From: Leptospira montravelensis | GTDB lineage: Bacteria; Spirochaetota; Leptospiria; Leptospirales; Leptospiraceae | Reading direction: 5' to 3' | Assembly (NCBI RefSeq): GCF_004770045.1 | Contig: NZ_RQFO01000020.1 | Location: forward strand, 1 to 64,000 | Length of the DNA stretch: 64,000 nucleotides | In this document: one piece after another, positions 35,945 through 45,388 of the stretch | How the letters are laid out: the number at the start of each line of letters is the position of its first letter | Numbering within the stretch: the first letter of the stretch is position 1 | The notes under the pieces: model-generated | What the model was told of the DNA's origin: nothing | Seen by the model: the letters and a program-made list of their open reading frames with translations, nothing else | Databases searched by the model: none | Made by a program: the position numbers and the translations under genes

Positions 35945-37727
35945 GTACGCTTGATTCCTTTGGTAAGGTGAAATAAAACTTGGATCCATTACCTATTTCA
36001 CTATTAACCCAAATTGATCCTCCATGTTTTTCAATAAACTCTTTACATAAAATTAAACCTAAAGCAGTTCCTCTTTCACCTAATGTGCCGGGCATACTGG
36101 TTTGTTTTGCGTCGATACGAAACAATTTATTCTGAATTTCTTCTGAAATACCAGTTCCAGTATCTGCTATACAAATTTCTAAATCATCACCTAGCGATTT
36201 CGAAAAGATCTGAATTTCACCTCCAACGTGGGAGTATTTTATGGCATTAGAAATTAAGTTTCGAAGAACCGTTTCTACCATCTTTTCATCAGCATAAACT
36301 TTTGAATTTGAATCCACGAAGTTCTTCACAATTATAGATTTGTTTTGGATCGAAAAAGATATAGAAGCAATGGCAGATTCGATGGAATGATACAATGATA
36401 TTTCTTCTGGAAAAAACGCCATCTCTCCTGTTTGTGATCTGGCCCAAGTGAGAAGATTTTCCAAAAGTACATATATTTCACCAGAAGACTGAAAAAGTAT
36501 ACTCAGATCATTTTTAGTACGTTTTATGGGTCGCGTATCTAAGTCCTCTAAAATCATACCGGCAAAAGTATTCATACCTCCAATTGGACCTTTCAAATCA
36601 TGTGCAATAATTGAGAAGAATTTATCTTTAGTGTGATTTAATAACTGCAATTCGGAATAAAATTTATCTTTTTGGATTTCAGCATTTTTCCTTTTATCTA
36701 TATTTCTAGAAACTCCTAATATATTAATAGTGCCATTAGGGTTCCATTGAAACACAGTATTGGCTTCTATCCATATTGTGGACCCATCCTTACAATATTG
36801 TTCCACTTCGTCACTGAATGGCTTTTTTTCTCCAGTAACTTTGAATTCTTGAATTCGATCAGGTAAAATTTCCAAAATGTATTTTAATGAACTTGGTGTA
36901 AAAGAGTCTTTTAAAGAATTGCGGATGGTTTCTTCAGAAGTAAAACCGGTAATATTTAAAACCGATTGACTAACATATGAATATTTTTGTTCATCATAAT
37001 TTAAAACCCAAATAACATCTGTGGTGTTTTCGGCTAATAATCGATACTTTTGTTCACTCTCTTCTTGGCTTTTGATAAAAATATCTATACACATCATTAA
37101 GAAACCGAATGTCATCATAACTGAAGTTATATAAAAAAACAAATAAGTGAAATCTTGAATGGGTCCTTTTCCGAAGGCTACTTGCGATATAGATACATCG
37201 GCAACTGTGTAATAAACAAATCGAAAGAATAAAATTATCCCACAAGATAAGTAAAAGATAGCAGTAAAACGACTGGATAATCGGGATTTTTGATTTGCAT
37301 ATAAAATGTTTTTACCAGAAGATAAAAGTTGTGAACTGGCTGCCAATGATATCAAAGATATTCTATACTTTGGCGCAATATCGGAAAATTGGTGCATCAC
37401 AAGCAAAATAAAAACAACCGCAACTAAAAAAACTCCTGAATTCCACATTTGTTTTCTATCAAACATAGATAAAATTATATTATTATAATATACTAATGAC
37501 AAAAGAATAAGCGAATTCCCGGCACTAATTGAGATCCAATCAGGAATAACTCCTCTTAAAGCTCCCAGAACAATCCAACCTAAGGCTTGTAATAAAGTGG
37601 CAACTGACCAATCTTTAACGAAGCTGAGCTTTTGAAAATAACCCCTTGCCGCAAACCAAAGTCCTCCTGACATTAATAAACATCCAATGATGTTGATAAA
37701 TACGACTGTTCGGGGATCAATGTTCAT
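35931..37727 (-). CDS. Membrane PAS-sensor histidine kinase
   Basis: A 598-residue protein. Six or so membrane segments occupy about residues 1-220, then a PAS domain (YRLLAENTTDVIWVLN, with a PAC segment GTINILGVSRNIDKRK). HisKA has the phospho-acceptor at His376 (SIIAHDLKGPIGG). The HATPase shows the N box NLISNAIKYSH, G1 DTGTGIS and G2 GERGTALGLILCKEF. It has no receiver domain and no response-regulator gene adjoins it, so it is an orphan kinase here. The N-terminal hydrophobic module is not one I can name. Confidence 0.88.
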   Translation of the reverse strand: MNIDPRTVVFINIIGCLLMSGGLWFAARGYFQKLSFVKDWSVATLLQALGWIVLGALRGVIPDWISISAGNSLILLSLVYYNNIILSMFDRKQMWNSGVFLVAVVFILLVMHQFSDIAPKYRISLISLAASSQLLSSGKNILYANQKSRLSSRFTAIFYLSCGIILFFRFVYYTVADVSISQVAFGKGPIQDFTYLFFYITSVMMTFGFLMMCIDIFIKSQEESEQKYRLLAENTTDVIWVLNYDEQKYSYVSQSVLNITGFTSEETIRNSLKDSFTPSSLKYILEILPDRIQEFKVTGEKKPFSDEVEQYCKDGSTIWIEANTVFQWNPNGTINILGVSRNIDKRKNAEIQKDKFYSELQLLNHTKDKFFSIIAHDLKGPIGGMNTFAGMILEDLDTRPIKRTKNDLSILFQSSGEIYVLLENLLTWARSQTGEMAFFPEEISLYHSIESAIASISFSIQNKSIIVKNFVDSNSKVYADEKMVETVLRNLISNAIKYSHVGGEIQIFSKSLGDDLEICIADTGTGISEEIQNKLFRIDAKQTSMPGTLGERGTALGLILCKEFIEKHGGSIWVNSEIGNGSKFYFTLPKESSVLIRV

Positions 37728-37935
37728 TTTGATTAGGGAAATCCGAGAATCCTGTTAAATAGTTTTTTTGGATGTAATTTAATCAACTACAAATGGTAAT
37801 TTGTTAAAGAATTTTACTAGGAAGAAATTATCCCAAAACTATAATTAGGTGGCGAACTCTCAAATACCCTGGTCTTCCTCCTGAAAGATCGCGTGATTTT
37901 TTCAATATAGAAAATAGGTGCACTGGCGTGACCCA

Positions 37936-38475
37936 TTAGGTTTTTGAAAGTTGGTCCAAAAGGAAAGACAAAGAGCTTTCAAATTCTTTCTGATTCATAC
38001 GAATCTTTGTTTCTTTACTTTTGTTTTTGGACAATATCGTTGTGGAGGACAAGGCATTCCCGTGCACAAAATCAATTAATACGTTCAAAGTTTTATCGGG
38101 ATCAGAATTCGGATAGGATCGCATAAGAAAAAAAAGAAGTTTTTGGTTCAGCGACACAACAGAGGGAAATGCTTCATAAGAATTTTTAATTAAATATAAG
38201 GACATACCTGGATATTCGACAAATAAACTCCAATAGTCGATTAAAACTCTCTTAATATTTGTCTTTGGATTTCGATCGGAGACTAAAATATCATCATGAA
38301 ATCGTTGGAATATTTGTTCCACCATTGCCTTAGTTAGTTCCGCCTTATTATCAAAATAATGGTAAATTGCCATTGGGTCTAAATTTAATTTCGCTGCTAA
38401 TTTACGCATACTAAAGGATTCGTACCCTTCTTTTTCACAAATTTTCAAAGCAGTTTGTATAATTTTTTCTTTCAT
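37936..38475 (-). CDS. TetR-family repressor
   Basis: 179 residues from the ATG at 38475; a GTG four codons upstream is an alternative. The N-terminal helix-turn-helix is typical (ALKICEKEGYESFSMRKLAA, then LNLDPMAIYHYFDNKAEL). The C-terminal part (VLIDYWSLFVEYPGMSLYLI) is a ligand-binding helical domain of the TetR_C type. It is divergent from the reductase gene at 38539 across a perfect 15-bp inverted repeat, and very probably represses both itself and that gene. Ligand unknown. Confidence 0.88.
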   Translation of the reverse strand: MKEKIIQTALKICEKEGYESFSMRKLAAKLNLDPMAIYHYFDNKAELTKAMVEQIFQRFHDDILVSDRNPKTNIKRVLIDYWSLFVEYPGMSLYLIKNSYEAFPSVVSLNQKLLFFLMRSYPNSDPDKTLNVLIDFVHGNALSSTTILSKNKSKETKIRMNQKEFESSLSFLLDQLSKT

Positions 38476-38490
38476 TTTAATAAGCACAAT

Positions 38491-38525
38491 TCTACGCTGT
38501 AGAATATTGAATTCTACAGCGTAGA
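38491..38525. promoter_or_regulatory. Perfect 15-bp inverted repeat, operator for the TetR regulator
   Basis: TCTACGCTGTAGAAT (38491-38505) and ATTCTACAGCGTAGA (38511-38525) are exact reverse complements around ATTGA. Each arm is itself near-symmetric (CTAC-GCT-GTAG) and contains a TAGAAT that could serve as a -10 box for one of the two divergent genes. It lies exactly between the TetR and reductase start codons. Confidence 0.8.
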
Positions 38526-38538
38526 GTAAGATTGTTTT

Positions 38539-39072
38539 ATGATAAAATACAGAGCATTTATTGCAAGCAGTTTAGACGGATTTATTGCCAGAACGAATGG
38601 ATCCATTGACTGGCTAATATCAGAAAACTATAAGATCGAAAATAATGATTTAGGTTATTCTTCATTTATGAAAAATATCGATTGTATAGTAATGGGCAGA
38701 GTTACATTTGAAACGGTATTGAGTTTTGAATCCTATCCATTTGCAGATATTCCTGTTTATGTTCTAACTCGCAATCGTGATTATAAATTTGAGTCGAATT
38801 TTCCGATTACTATATTTCATGAAACTCTAGAAGATTTAACTTTTGAACTTGAAAAAAGATTATTTAAATCTGCCTACGTTGATGGCGGACAAATGATTCA
38901 ATCTTTTATCGAAAACCAGTTATTATACGAGATTACCATCACAAGAATTCCTGTTTTACTTGGATCGGGACTACCTCTTTTTGGTTACTTAGTTCAAGAT
39001 CAAAATTTGAAACACATGGAAACGAAAACTTACGTAAATGGATTTGTCCAATCAGAGTATCAGTTTTGCTAA
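38539..39072 (+). CDS. RibD C-terminal/dihydrofolate-reductase-like protein
   Basis: A 177-residue protein of the RibD-C/DHFR-like superfamily: YRAFIASSLDGFIAR at the N-terminus, IDWL, VMGRVTFETVLSF and YVDGGQMIQSFIENQLLYEI. These proteins bind NADPH; members next to TetR regulators are common and their substrates are mostly unknown. Length fits the single-domain family. It is divergently transcribed from the TetR gene, so expression is probably inducible. A hairpin terminator follows 12 bp after the stop. Confidence 0.88.
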   Translation: MIKYRAFIASSLDGFIARTNGSIDWLISENYKIENNDLGYSSFMKNIDCIVMGRVTFETVLSFESYPFADIPVYVLTRNRDYKFESNFPITIFHETLEDLTFELEKRLFKSAYVDGGQMIQSFIENQLLYEITITRIPVLLGSGLPLFGYLVQDQNLKHMETKTYVNGFVQSEYQFC

Positions 39073-39084
39073 CATGAACTTTTT

Positions 39085-39114
39085 AAAAGAATCTTTCCGG
39101 AAATGCATTCTTTT
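39085..39114 (+). terminator. Intrinsic terminator after the reductase gene
   Basis: AAAAGAAT (39085-39092) pairs perfectly with ATTCTTTT (39107-39114) around a 14-nt loop; the right arm supplies the T run. Confidence 0.55.
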
Positions 39115-39162
39115 CTTGAAGAGATGAAAAGTTTGTGTTAGAGGTTTTAGGACAAACCCACA

Positions 39163-39197
39163 AGCCCGCCTCCACCACCCTATTCAGGGCGGGGGCT
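39163..39197. other. GC-rich hairpin upstream of the TrmH-family gene
   Basis: AGCCCGCC (39163-39170) can pair with GGCGGGGGCT (39188-39197), with a two-G bulge. It is strikingly GC-rich for this genome and sits 21 bp before the next start codon. It could be a terminator, an attenuator or one copy of an intergenic element. Confidence 0.45.
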
Positions 39198-39218
39198 CTT
39201 CAGGGGCAATGAGACATA

Positions 39219-40007
39219 ATGCAAATTATACATTCCGCACAGGATCCTAGACTTTCCGCTTACCAACTGCTCAAAGCTAAGGAAGAACCTTCCGACAAAT
39301 TCGTTGCGGATCACGAAAAAACAGTCGTTAGGTTACTCATGTCTAACCTTGAGGTTGAATCTGTTTTTTGTATGCCAAAGTATTGGGAAAAACATAAAGA
39401 CCTAATCCGATCCAAACTATTGAATATTAACAAATGTTTTGTTGCTGAGAAATCAATATTTGAGGAAACCATTGGGTTTTCTGTGCACCAAGGATTCATG
39501 GCAATCGGTTATCAAAAGTGGAGTTCCTTATCTGAAGTGGAATCTCCTATTTTAGCAGTAAACTATATAGTCGACAGCGAAAACATTGGATCCATCTTAA
39601 GGACAGCCGCAGCATTTGGAATCCGAACAGTCATTGTTGATGGTAAATCTGCTTCGCCATATCTCAGGCGTAGTGTCAGAGTTTCAATGGGTTCTTTATT
39701 TCAAATTCAATTAGTTCGTGATAACAATCTAACCGAAACATTAAATTATTTGAAAGTCTCAGGACATACCATTTTATCACTTAGCCTTCCGCGTGAAGGC
39801 GAACATTTATTATCGAAAACGAAACCGGTTTACGAAATTGAAAAACAAAATAATATCGTATTAATAGTTGGTAATGAATCAGAAGGAATATCTCCAGATG
39901 TTCTAAATATTTCAGACCAACTTGTCTTCATTCCGATGAAAAACCAGATTGATTCTTTAAATGTCTCACATGCGCTTGCAGTCGCTTTGTCACATCTGCT
40001 AGTTTAA
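39219..40007 (+). CDS. TrmH/SpoU-family RNA 2'-O-methyltransferase
   Basis: A 262-residue SPOUT methyltransferase. The N-terminal substrate-binding part is followed by the three knot motifs: motif 1 NYIVDSENIGSILRTAAAFG (Asn and Arg of the family), motif 2 IVLIVGNESEGISPDVL and motif 3 IPMKNQIDSLNVSHALAVAL. It uses S-adenosylmethionine to methylate a ribose of rRNA or tRNA; which nucleotide cannot be told from sequence. The 13-mer AATGAGACATAAT overlaps its start codon. It converges with the srkA-like gene, ending 5 bp from it. Confidence 0.9.
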   Translation: MQIIHSAQDPRLSAYQLLKAKEEPSDKFVADHEKTVVRLLMSNLEVESVFCMPKYWEKHKDLIRSKLLNINKCFVAEKSIFEETIGFSVHQGFMAIGYQKWSSLSEVESPILAVNYIVDSENIGSILRTAAAFGIRTVIVDGKSASPYLRRSVRVSMGSLFQIQLVRDNNLTETLNYLKVSGHTILSLSLPREGEHLLSKTKPVYEIEKQNNIVLIVGNESEGISPDVLNISDQLVFIPMKNQIDSLNVSHALAVALSHLLV

Positions 40008-40012
40008 TAATT

Positions 40013-41059
40013 TTAGTTTTCCCAATCCCAAAAAAAATCTTTATTTGTCATTTCAGATTCGGTTTCTATCGGGTTAGGATTATCGTCATAAGATTGTTCT
40101 TCTAGATCTTTTTTTGCAGATTCTAAATCAACCGTTTCTTTCAACCAAAATTCTTCTGATCCAAAATGTGGAAATAACGATGGGAAAGAAGGATCTTCCC
40201 ATCGTTTCGCAATCCATGCGGCATAATGAATGTATCTAATGATACGTAGAGGTTCTACCAATTTTAACCAATTTTCATCAAACTCAGCAAACATAGTATA
40301 ACCTTGTAAAAATTGAAACAAATCATTTCTTCGGTCAGATTCACCTAGCGGAAGTAACATCCAAAAATCTTGTACGATGGGACCTGTTAAAAAATCATCA
40401 AAATCTAAGATACTGTAACCTTCTTGCGAAACTAACAAATTCCCTTTGTGACAATCTCCATGAATGCGTTGGAATGGAATTTGGTATTCCTTTACTAAAG
40501 TTTCAAATATTTCAAAAGACCTTAAAGCAGTTGTCTTATATCTTTCCGCCAAAGCACTGTTTGGTATTAGATGTTTATCTAGAATAAAGTTTAACGATTC
40601 CAATCCATAAGAAGGAATATCCAAAATAGGACGATGGGTGGAGTTGGACCTTTTTCCAACTGCGTGAATCCTTCCAAGCAGTGCACCGACTCTTTCTAAA
40701 TCTGGGCCAGCGATTTCTTCTACAATCCTACCATTCCTAAGTGGCCAAATTGCAAAGAAAATTCCTGACCACTCAAATAAAGTATTCCCTTCTATTGTAA
40801 TTGGCGTCAGCACAGGAATTTCTTCCGAAATGAGTTCTTGTAAAAACTTATGCTCTTCTAGAATTTCATCTCTAGTCCATTTTCCAGGACGGTAAAACTT
40901 TACAACGATACGCCCAGAATTTGAAGTTTCTATATCATAAACACGATTTTCAACGCTATTTAATGGATAAAACCTACCGGTAAGTTCGTAACCCAATGAC
41001 TCAAGTGCATTTAAAATAGAGTCAGGTGTTAGCTGATAGAATGAATGATTAAGATCCAA
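40013..41059 (-). CDS. srkA: SrkA/YihE-like stress-response kinase
   Basis: A 348-residue aminoglycoside-phosphotransferase-fold protein kinase. Key features are YPLNSVENRVYDIE (nucleotide loop), IVVKFYRPGKWTRDEILEEH (catalytic Lys and the SrkA RPxxW signature), the catalytic loop RIHGDCHKGNLL and the metal-binding ILDFDDF. In E. coli SrkA phosphorylates Ser/Thr and counters MazF-linked death. The closeness of the match to the SrkA family is good; the physiological target here is unknown. It is the last gene of the operon with the diguanylate cyclase and the two lipoproteins, 9 bp after the cyclase gene. Confidence 0.88.
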   Translation of the reverse strand: MDLNHSFYQLTPDSILNALESLGYELTGRFYPLNSVENRVYDIETSNSGRIVVKFYRPGKWTRDEILEEHKFLQELISEEIPVLTPITIEGNTLFEWSGIFFAIWPLRNGRIVEEIAGPDLERVGALLGRIHAVGKRSNSTHRPILDIPSYGLESLNFILDKHLIPNSALAERYKTTALRSFEIFETLVKEYQIPFQRIHGDCHKGNLLVSQEGYSILDFDDFLTGPIVQDFWMLLPLGESDRRNDLFQFLQGYTMFAEFDENWLKLVEPLRIIRYIHYAAWIAKRWEDPSFPSLFPHFGSEEFWLKETVDLESAKKDLEEQSYDDNPNPIETESEMTNKDFFWDWEN

Positions 41060-41068
41060 TTTACTAAT

Positions 41069-41965
41069 TTAACTTATGATACGATTTCGACCCGAGGACT
41101 TTGCTTCATATAAGAGTTTGTCTGCAATTCTAAGTAATTCAACTGGATTTTCTATTTCTGTAATGTCACCACCGGCAACTCCGCCACTAAAGGAAACTTT
41201 GAAAATCTGTCCTGCATCTGATTTTAAATCCATACCAGAAACCGATTCTCTAATTTTATCTAGAACCATAGCGGCGTCAGAAACTCCAGTTTCCGGAAAT
41301 ACAATGACAAACTCTTCACCACCAAATCGAGAAATAATATCTGATTTCCTTAGTGAGGTTTTTAATTCAAAGGAGATCCTTTTTAAGACTAAATCGCCTG
41401 TTTCATGACCGTAGGTATCGTTTACTTTTTTAAAGAAATCAATATCTATCATAGCAAGTGATAAATTATGTTTATGCCTTTTACATCTTTGAAACTCTTG
41501 ATCTATTCTTTCTTCCATGTAACGACGGTTATATAAACCTGTCATCACATCTCGAATTGCAGTTTCACGTAATTGATCGTGTAATGATTTCATCCTCAAA
41601 GCACTGAAAATCCTAGCCAAAAGTTCAATCTCTTTTGCGGGTTTTGTTATGTAATCAGTAGCGCCGGCTTCAATAGCAAGTTTTAAGTTCTCTGGCTCTG
41701 TATGACCAGTGACCATTATGATCGGTAGCCAACCGATAGGAGAAGAAGAGAATATTTCCGATATCAACTCAATCCCAGAACCATCTGGTAGTTCCCAATC
41801 AAGGAGTACAACATCAACTTGGTCATTACTAATAATCTCCCTGGCTTCAGAAAGAGAAACTGCATCCAAAGGAGTGTATCCATGATTTGAAATCCACCGG
41901 TTGAGAAGTTTTCTTTGTAATTCGGAATCCTCAATGATGAGAATTTTTTTTCTTACTTTCTCCAT
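41069..41965 (-). CDS. Response regulator with a diguanylate cyclase (REC-GGDEF)
   Basis: A 298-residue PleD/WspR-like protein. An N-terminal receiver domain has the acidic pocket (LIIEDSE) and phospho-Asp in VVLLDWELPDGSG, plus the Lys of YITKPAKE. A GGDEF domain follows from about 140 (DVMTGLYNRRYMEERI), with the active-site motif RFGGEEF at residues 212-218. GGEEF is catalytically competent, so c-di-GMP production is expected. An allosteric I-site RxxD is not obvious just before it (the residues there are KSDIISRF). The start has GGAG upstream. No sensor kinase is adjacent. Confidence 0.92.
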   Translation of the reverse strand: MEKVRKKILIIEDSELQRKLLNRWISNHGYTPLDAVSLSEAREIISNDQVDVVLLDWELPDGSGIELISEIFSSSPIGWLPIIMVTGHTEPENLKLAIEAGATDYITKPAKEIELLARIFSALRMKSLHDQLRETAIRDVMTGLYNRRYMEERIDQEFQRCKRHKHNLSLAMIDIDFFKKVNDTYGHETGDLVLKRISFELKTSLRKSDIISRFGGEEFVIVFPETGVSDAAMVLDKIRESVSGMDLKSDAGQIFKVSFSGGVAGGDITEIENPVELLRIADKLLYEAKSSGRNRIIS

Positions 41966-41977
41966 TCTCCAACGGTT

Positions 41978-43771
41978 TCATTTTTTCTTTTTTTTACCTA
42001 GTATTTTTTCAACTTCTCCCTCTTCTAAAGGAACTTTTACTACAGTTCCCCCTTCTTTTCGGATCTGGTCCATATCAACGACGGCTCCAGACAATAATCT
42101 AGATGCTTTTTTGGAAGTATCTTTGACTCCATATACCACCCATTTACCTCCTTCAAGGGATAACACTAAATATGTACAATCGGCTACGGCAAGGACCGAA
42201 TGTGCCGACATATGGGATACAAATTCATAACTGAGTACAATCCCTGATCCAATGACGACACCAGAAGGTACTCCAACTGCTTTTGTTAATTGATAAACAC
42301 CGTAGGTTGTTCCTGTACCAAAGGAGGCGGCAGTTCCAACCACTCCGACAGTTCCAGCAGCCACCTTTGTAGAAGCATATGTGACTGTTTGTGCCGTTGC
42401 TGAAGTTCCTGCAAATGAAGCTCCGACGACAGTTCCAGAAACAGCAAGACCTCCGCCAAGAACGGTTTGTCCTGAAGTAACTCCAACTAGGCTCATTGGT
42501 GCCAAAATATATTTACCAGAAGATTCTGTAACAACAGCCGCAGATTTAACCGAATAGGCAGACGTTTTTCTAGCAACAGCAGAGGTGACCTTTGCACCTT
42601 TTTCCACAGACTGAACTGATTCATTTAATACTAGTTCTGTACTATTTAAAATAGCTCCTAAGGCCAGCTCAACACTCGGTGCGGTAATATAAACTACCCC
42701 TTTTCCTGCCAATGTAAAAGTTTCCACCAAACAATAGAGACCTGTTCCTGCAGAATTTGTCACCACTGCCGCAGGGTAAATAATTCCATTCCAAGTAATA
42801 TAACCAACAGAAAGTAATGTAAATTTCCCAATAGGTTTGATAATACCATCATAAAACAAAGCTTTGGTGGTTCGCGAGAATGCTTTTAGGAGTGCCAAAG
42901 GAACGCCTTCACCATCTGCAATGGATTCAATATCTGCTTTAGCTCGACTCAGTTCGTTAGAAGTATCTTTTCCAATCGAAAATATAGTTTCTTTCCAATT
43001 GCCAAATATCTTTTGAGAAACGGAGGATCGAAAATCTTCAATCTCAGAAAACCGACGTTTCCAACTTCCAGATTTTAAATCGTCATACGTTTCATCATAA
43101 GATGACTTCAAAACATCATCTAAATCCACATATCCATATACCGTTGATTCAAAAACTTTTTGAAATTCTTGTTTATACTGATTGAATCTTTTTTTAGTAG
43201 ATGGTGAATAATCCGGCTTTTCTTTTTGGTTCAGTTGCATATCTGCCCATTCATCCCATTCTTTGCGGATGGCCTCTGAGTTTGCCACAACCGCTTTATG
43301 AGTATCTAACCCTCGGTCCCAAGAAGATCCGACAAGCCCATAAGATTCCGCAACTGATGTATACATTACAAATAACCCTGGTTTGGTGGCATTTTCACTC
43401 AAATATTGAACTACTTCATTACCTTTCGCATTTACCTTACCTGCGGTAGCCCAACTCATTTTTGTTCCATCTTTAACGATGACAACGGATTCTTTTGCCT
43501 TCAAGACAGATCTAGAAAATTCTTCACCCGCAAAACCAAATCTTTGTCCCATAACGAATACAGTTGATTCATGAAATGGAGGAATGAACTTGATACTTGT
43601 TCCTTTTACTGGGAGAGCTCCTTGGTAGTAAAGAGAAGTGTGGCCTTCAATAGCTAACTTTTTAGTATTCTTTAAAGGATCTTCTGTTTTTTTATCAGAG
43701 CCGGAACAGTTAAAAAAGAATAGAGTTGGAAAAACAGAAATTATTGTAACTAAGTAGATGTTTGATTTCAT
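41978..43771 (-). CDS. Lipoprotein with a Gly/Ala-rich hydrophobic core, paralogue 1
   Basis: A 597-residue protein, signal MKSNIYLVTIISVFPTLFFFNC with Cys22. The N-terminal roughly 300 residues are soluble and charged (KKRFNQYKQEFQKVFESTVY). Residues about 330-540 are rich in Gly, Ala, Ser, Thr and Val in glycine-zipper-like runs (VLGGGLAVSGTVVGASFAG). The C-terminal domain has the pattern VADCTYLVLSLEGGKWVVYGVK, GAVVDMDQI and a Lys-rich tail. The same three-part plan is found in the upstream neighbour, so they are tandem duplicates (ATGA overlap). Function not recognised. A pore or membrane-inserting role is a guess from composition. Confidence 0.7.
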   Translation of the reverse strand: MKSNIYLVTIISVFPTLFFFNCSGSDKKTEDPLKNTKKLAIEGHTSLYYQGALPVKGTSIKFIPPFHESTVFVMGQRFGFAGEEFSRSVLKAKESVVIVKDGTKMSWATAGKVNAKGNEVVQYLSENATKPGLFVMYTSVAESYGLVGSSWDRGLDTHKAVVANSEAIRKEWDEWADMQLNQKEKPDYSPSTKKRFNQYKQEFQKVFESTVYGYVDLDDVLKSSYDETYDDLKSGSWKRRFSEIEDFRSSVSQKIFGNWKETIFSIGKDTSNELSRAKADIESIADGEGVPLALLKAFSRTTKALFYDGIIKPIGKFTLLSVGYITWNGIIYPAAVVTNSAGTGLYCLVETFTLAGKGVVYITAPSVELALGAILNSTELVLNESVQSVEKGAKVTSAVARKTSAYSVKSAAVVTESSGKYILAPMSLVGVTSGQTVLGGGLAVSGTVVGASFAGTSATAQTVTYASTKVAAGTVGVVGTAASFGTGTTYGVYQLTKAVGVPSGVVIGSGIVLSYEFVSHMSAHSVLAVADCTYLVLSLEGGKWVVYGVKDTSKKASRLLSGAVVDMDQIRKEGGTVVKVPLEEGEVEKILGKKKKK

Positions 43772-45246
43772 TTTTTTTCAGAAGCCTTTGCATTTGCACG
43801 TTTTGATTGTTCTGCGATTTCTGCATCTAAAACTTTCTTGATGATTTTTGGATCATCGGTTAAGATTTTAACTTTCCCCGCTTTTTTTGCTTCTTCTAAA
43901 TTGATAACTGAACCTGTAGGTGCATCGTCAAACCCTGCGTAATTGCCTTTCACAACTGCTATAACAACACGAGGTCCATCATAGGTGATTAGTATGGGAC
44001 CATCCACAGCTGTTAAAATCAATTGAGATGGTAACACTGTAAGTGCAGTGTAACCTAAAATCATTCCTGAACTCATTGCATAAAATCCTGACTCTGCCGT
44101 TCCTTTTGACAAATCATAGACCATGCCTGTTGCATAAGCGCCTGTATCGATGGTCGCTCCTCCAACTGCACCAATTGTCCCCCCGGTAGTAATGGCTGCA
44201 ACAGATGTTACTTGATTAAATGCGGCAAGTGTAGTTCCTCCCGTATATGTTGGGATCGTAGCAGAGGCAGAAAGTAACCCGATGGAACTAAAAAGACCAG
44301 CCTCTAAGGTAGGAGAAATTACCCGATAACCAGACTTAGTCGAATAATAAAAAACAACTCCGGTCGATATCAATGCATTAGAAGAAAAGTTCATCGTTTG
44401 GGATAACGGAACATATACCCCGTTAACTACCAGAATCTCGCCAGTATTTTTTCCTGTTTTTGCAATAGGAGAGACCAATACTTCTTTAATAGCAATAGAA
44501 TACCCTTGAAATATATCGACAAGAGCTAAAAGTGAATTGCCACTTTCACCCGACTCTTCATAGTTTTTGGTAAATTCATCGGATGCTTTTGAAAAGGAAT
44601 CGCTCCAAGCTGAGATTATATTCTTCGAATTTTGATTTAAAGTAGATACGAATAAATCATTCAACTTATCAGTAGTTTTTCCGCGTTCACTACCAATGTT
44701 TTTCAAAGTGGAAAACATTTTTTCTGTATCTGATTCCACTCTTGGTACTAAGTAAATATAACCTAATAAAAATCTAGAGCCTGCTTCCTTAAAACTTTCT
44801 TTGGAAGTTTTCCATTCCGTTTGACTCAATTGCCAACCGGCATCATATATATCTCCAGTTCTACTGGAAGAATCTTTATATCCATCACCAGTCCAAGATA
44901 AAACTGCCTCCATCGTTTTGCCTAGTTTGCCAGGAAAATCAGCACTGCGTTTTTTCATATGCACGAGTACCATTGCCTTAGCGACACGAGCACTCATTCC
45001 CCCATTTTCATATACCAAATCTATACTCTTTGTTCCCGAAGGAATGACAGCCCAACCATTTTCAAAGAGATTTTTCCTGGAGCCAAGTGAGTTTGCAGTA
45101 AGTGGAGCAATTTTTTTGAATGATTGTGGTTTATTAGAATTAATTACAGATTCACCAAGGATCTTATCTGTTTTTTGAGAACCAGAACATTGCAGAAATA
45201 AGGCGACGGCTAACATGGGGAAAAAAATTATCGAAACACGTTTCAT
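43768..45246 (-). CDS. Lipoprotein with a Gly/Ala-rich hydrophobic core, paralogue 2
   Basis: 492 residues from the ATG at 45246, chosen because it yields a good lipoprotein signal (MKRVSIIFFPMLAVALFLQC); an upstream TTG frame would add an implausible tail. The soluble N-terminal half includes VLVHMKKRSADFPGKLG. The central half is Gly/Ala/Thr-rich (AAITTGGTIGAVGGATIDTG), ending in a domain ILITYDGPRVVIAVVKGNYA, GSVINLEEAKKAGK. It is the upstream paralogue of the previous entry and first gene of a four-gene operon ending with srkA. Unknown function; envelope location. Confidence 0.7.
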   Translation of the reverse strand: MKRVSIIFFPMLAVALFLQCSGSQKTDKILGESVINSNKPQSFKKIAPLTANSLGSRKNLFENGWAVIPSGTKSIDLVYENGGMSARVAKAMVLVHMKKRSADFPGKLGKTMEAVLSWTGDGYKDSSSRTGDIYDAGWQLSQTEWKTSKESFKEAGSRFLLGYIYLVPRVESDTEKMFSTLKNIGSERGKTTDKLNDLFVSTLNQNSKNIISAWSDSFSKASDEFTKNYEESGESGNSLLALVDIFQGYSIAIKEVLVSPIAKTGKNTGEILVVNGVYVPLSQTMNFSSNALISTGVVFYYSTKSGYRVISPTLEAGLFSSIGLLSASATIPTYTGGTTLAAFNQVTSVAAITTGGTIGAVGGATIDTGAYATGMVYDLSKGTAESGFYAMSSGMILGYTALTVLPSQLILTAVDGPILITYDGPRVVIAVVKGNYAGFDDAPTGSVINLEEAKKAGKVKILTDDPKIIKKVLDAEIAEQSKRANAKASEKK

Positions 45247-45388
45247 AAGATGAGGGAACAATATAGAAACGTTTGAATTATGCAATAGAAAAAAAATACT
45301 TACTTGCTTAATCCATGTTTAGTGAGACAAAAACGCCACAATAGATTATTTACGTGACCCTGTAGATTCAATAATAATCATTACAACT

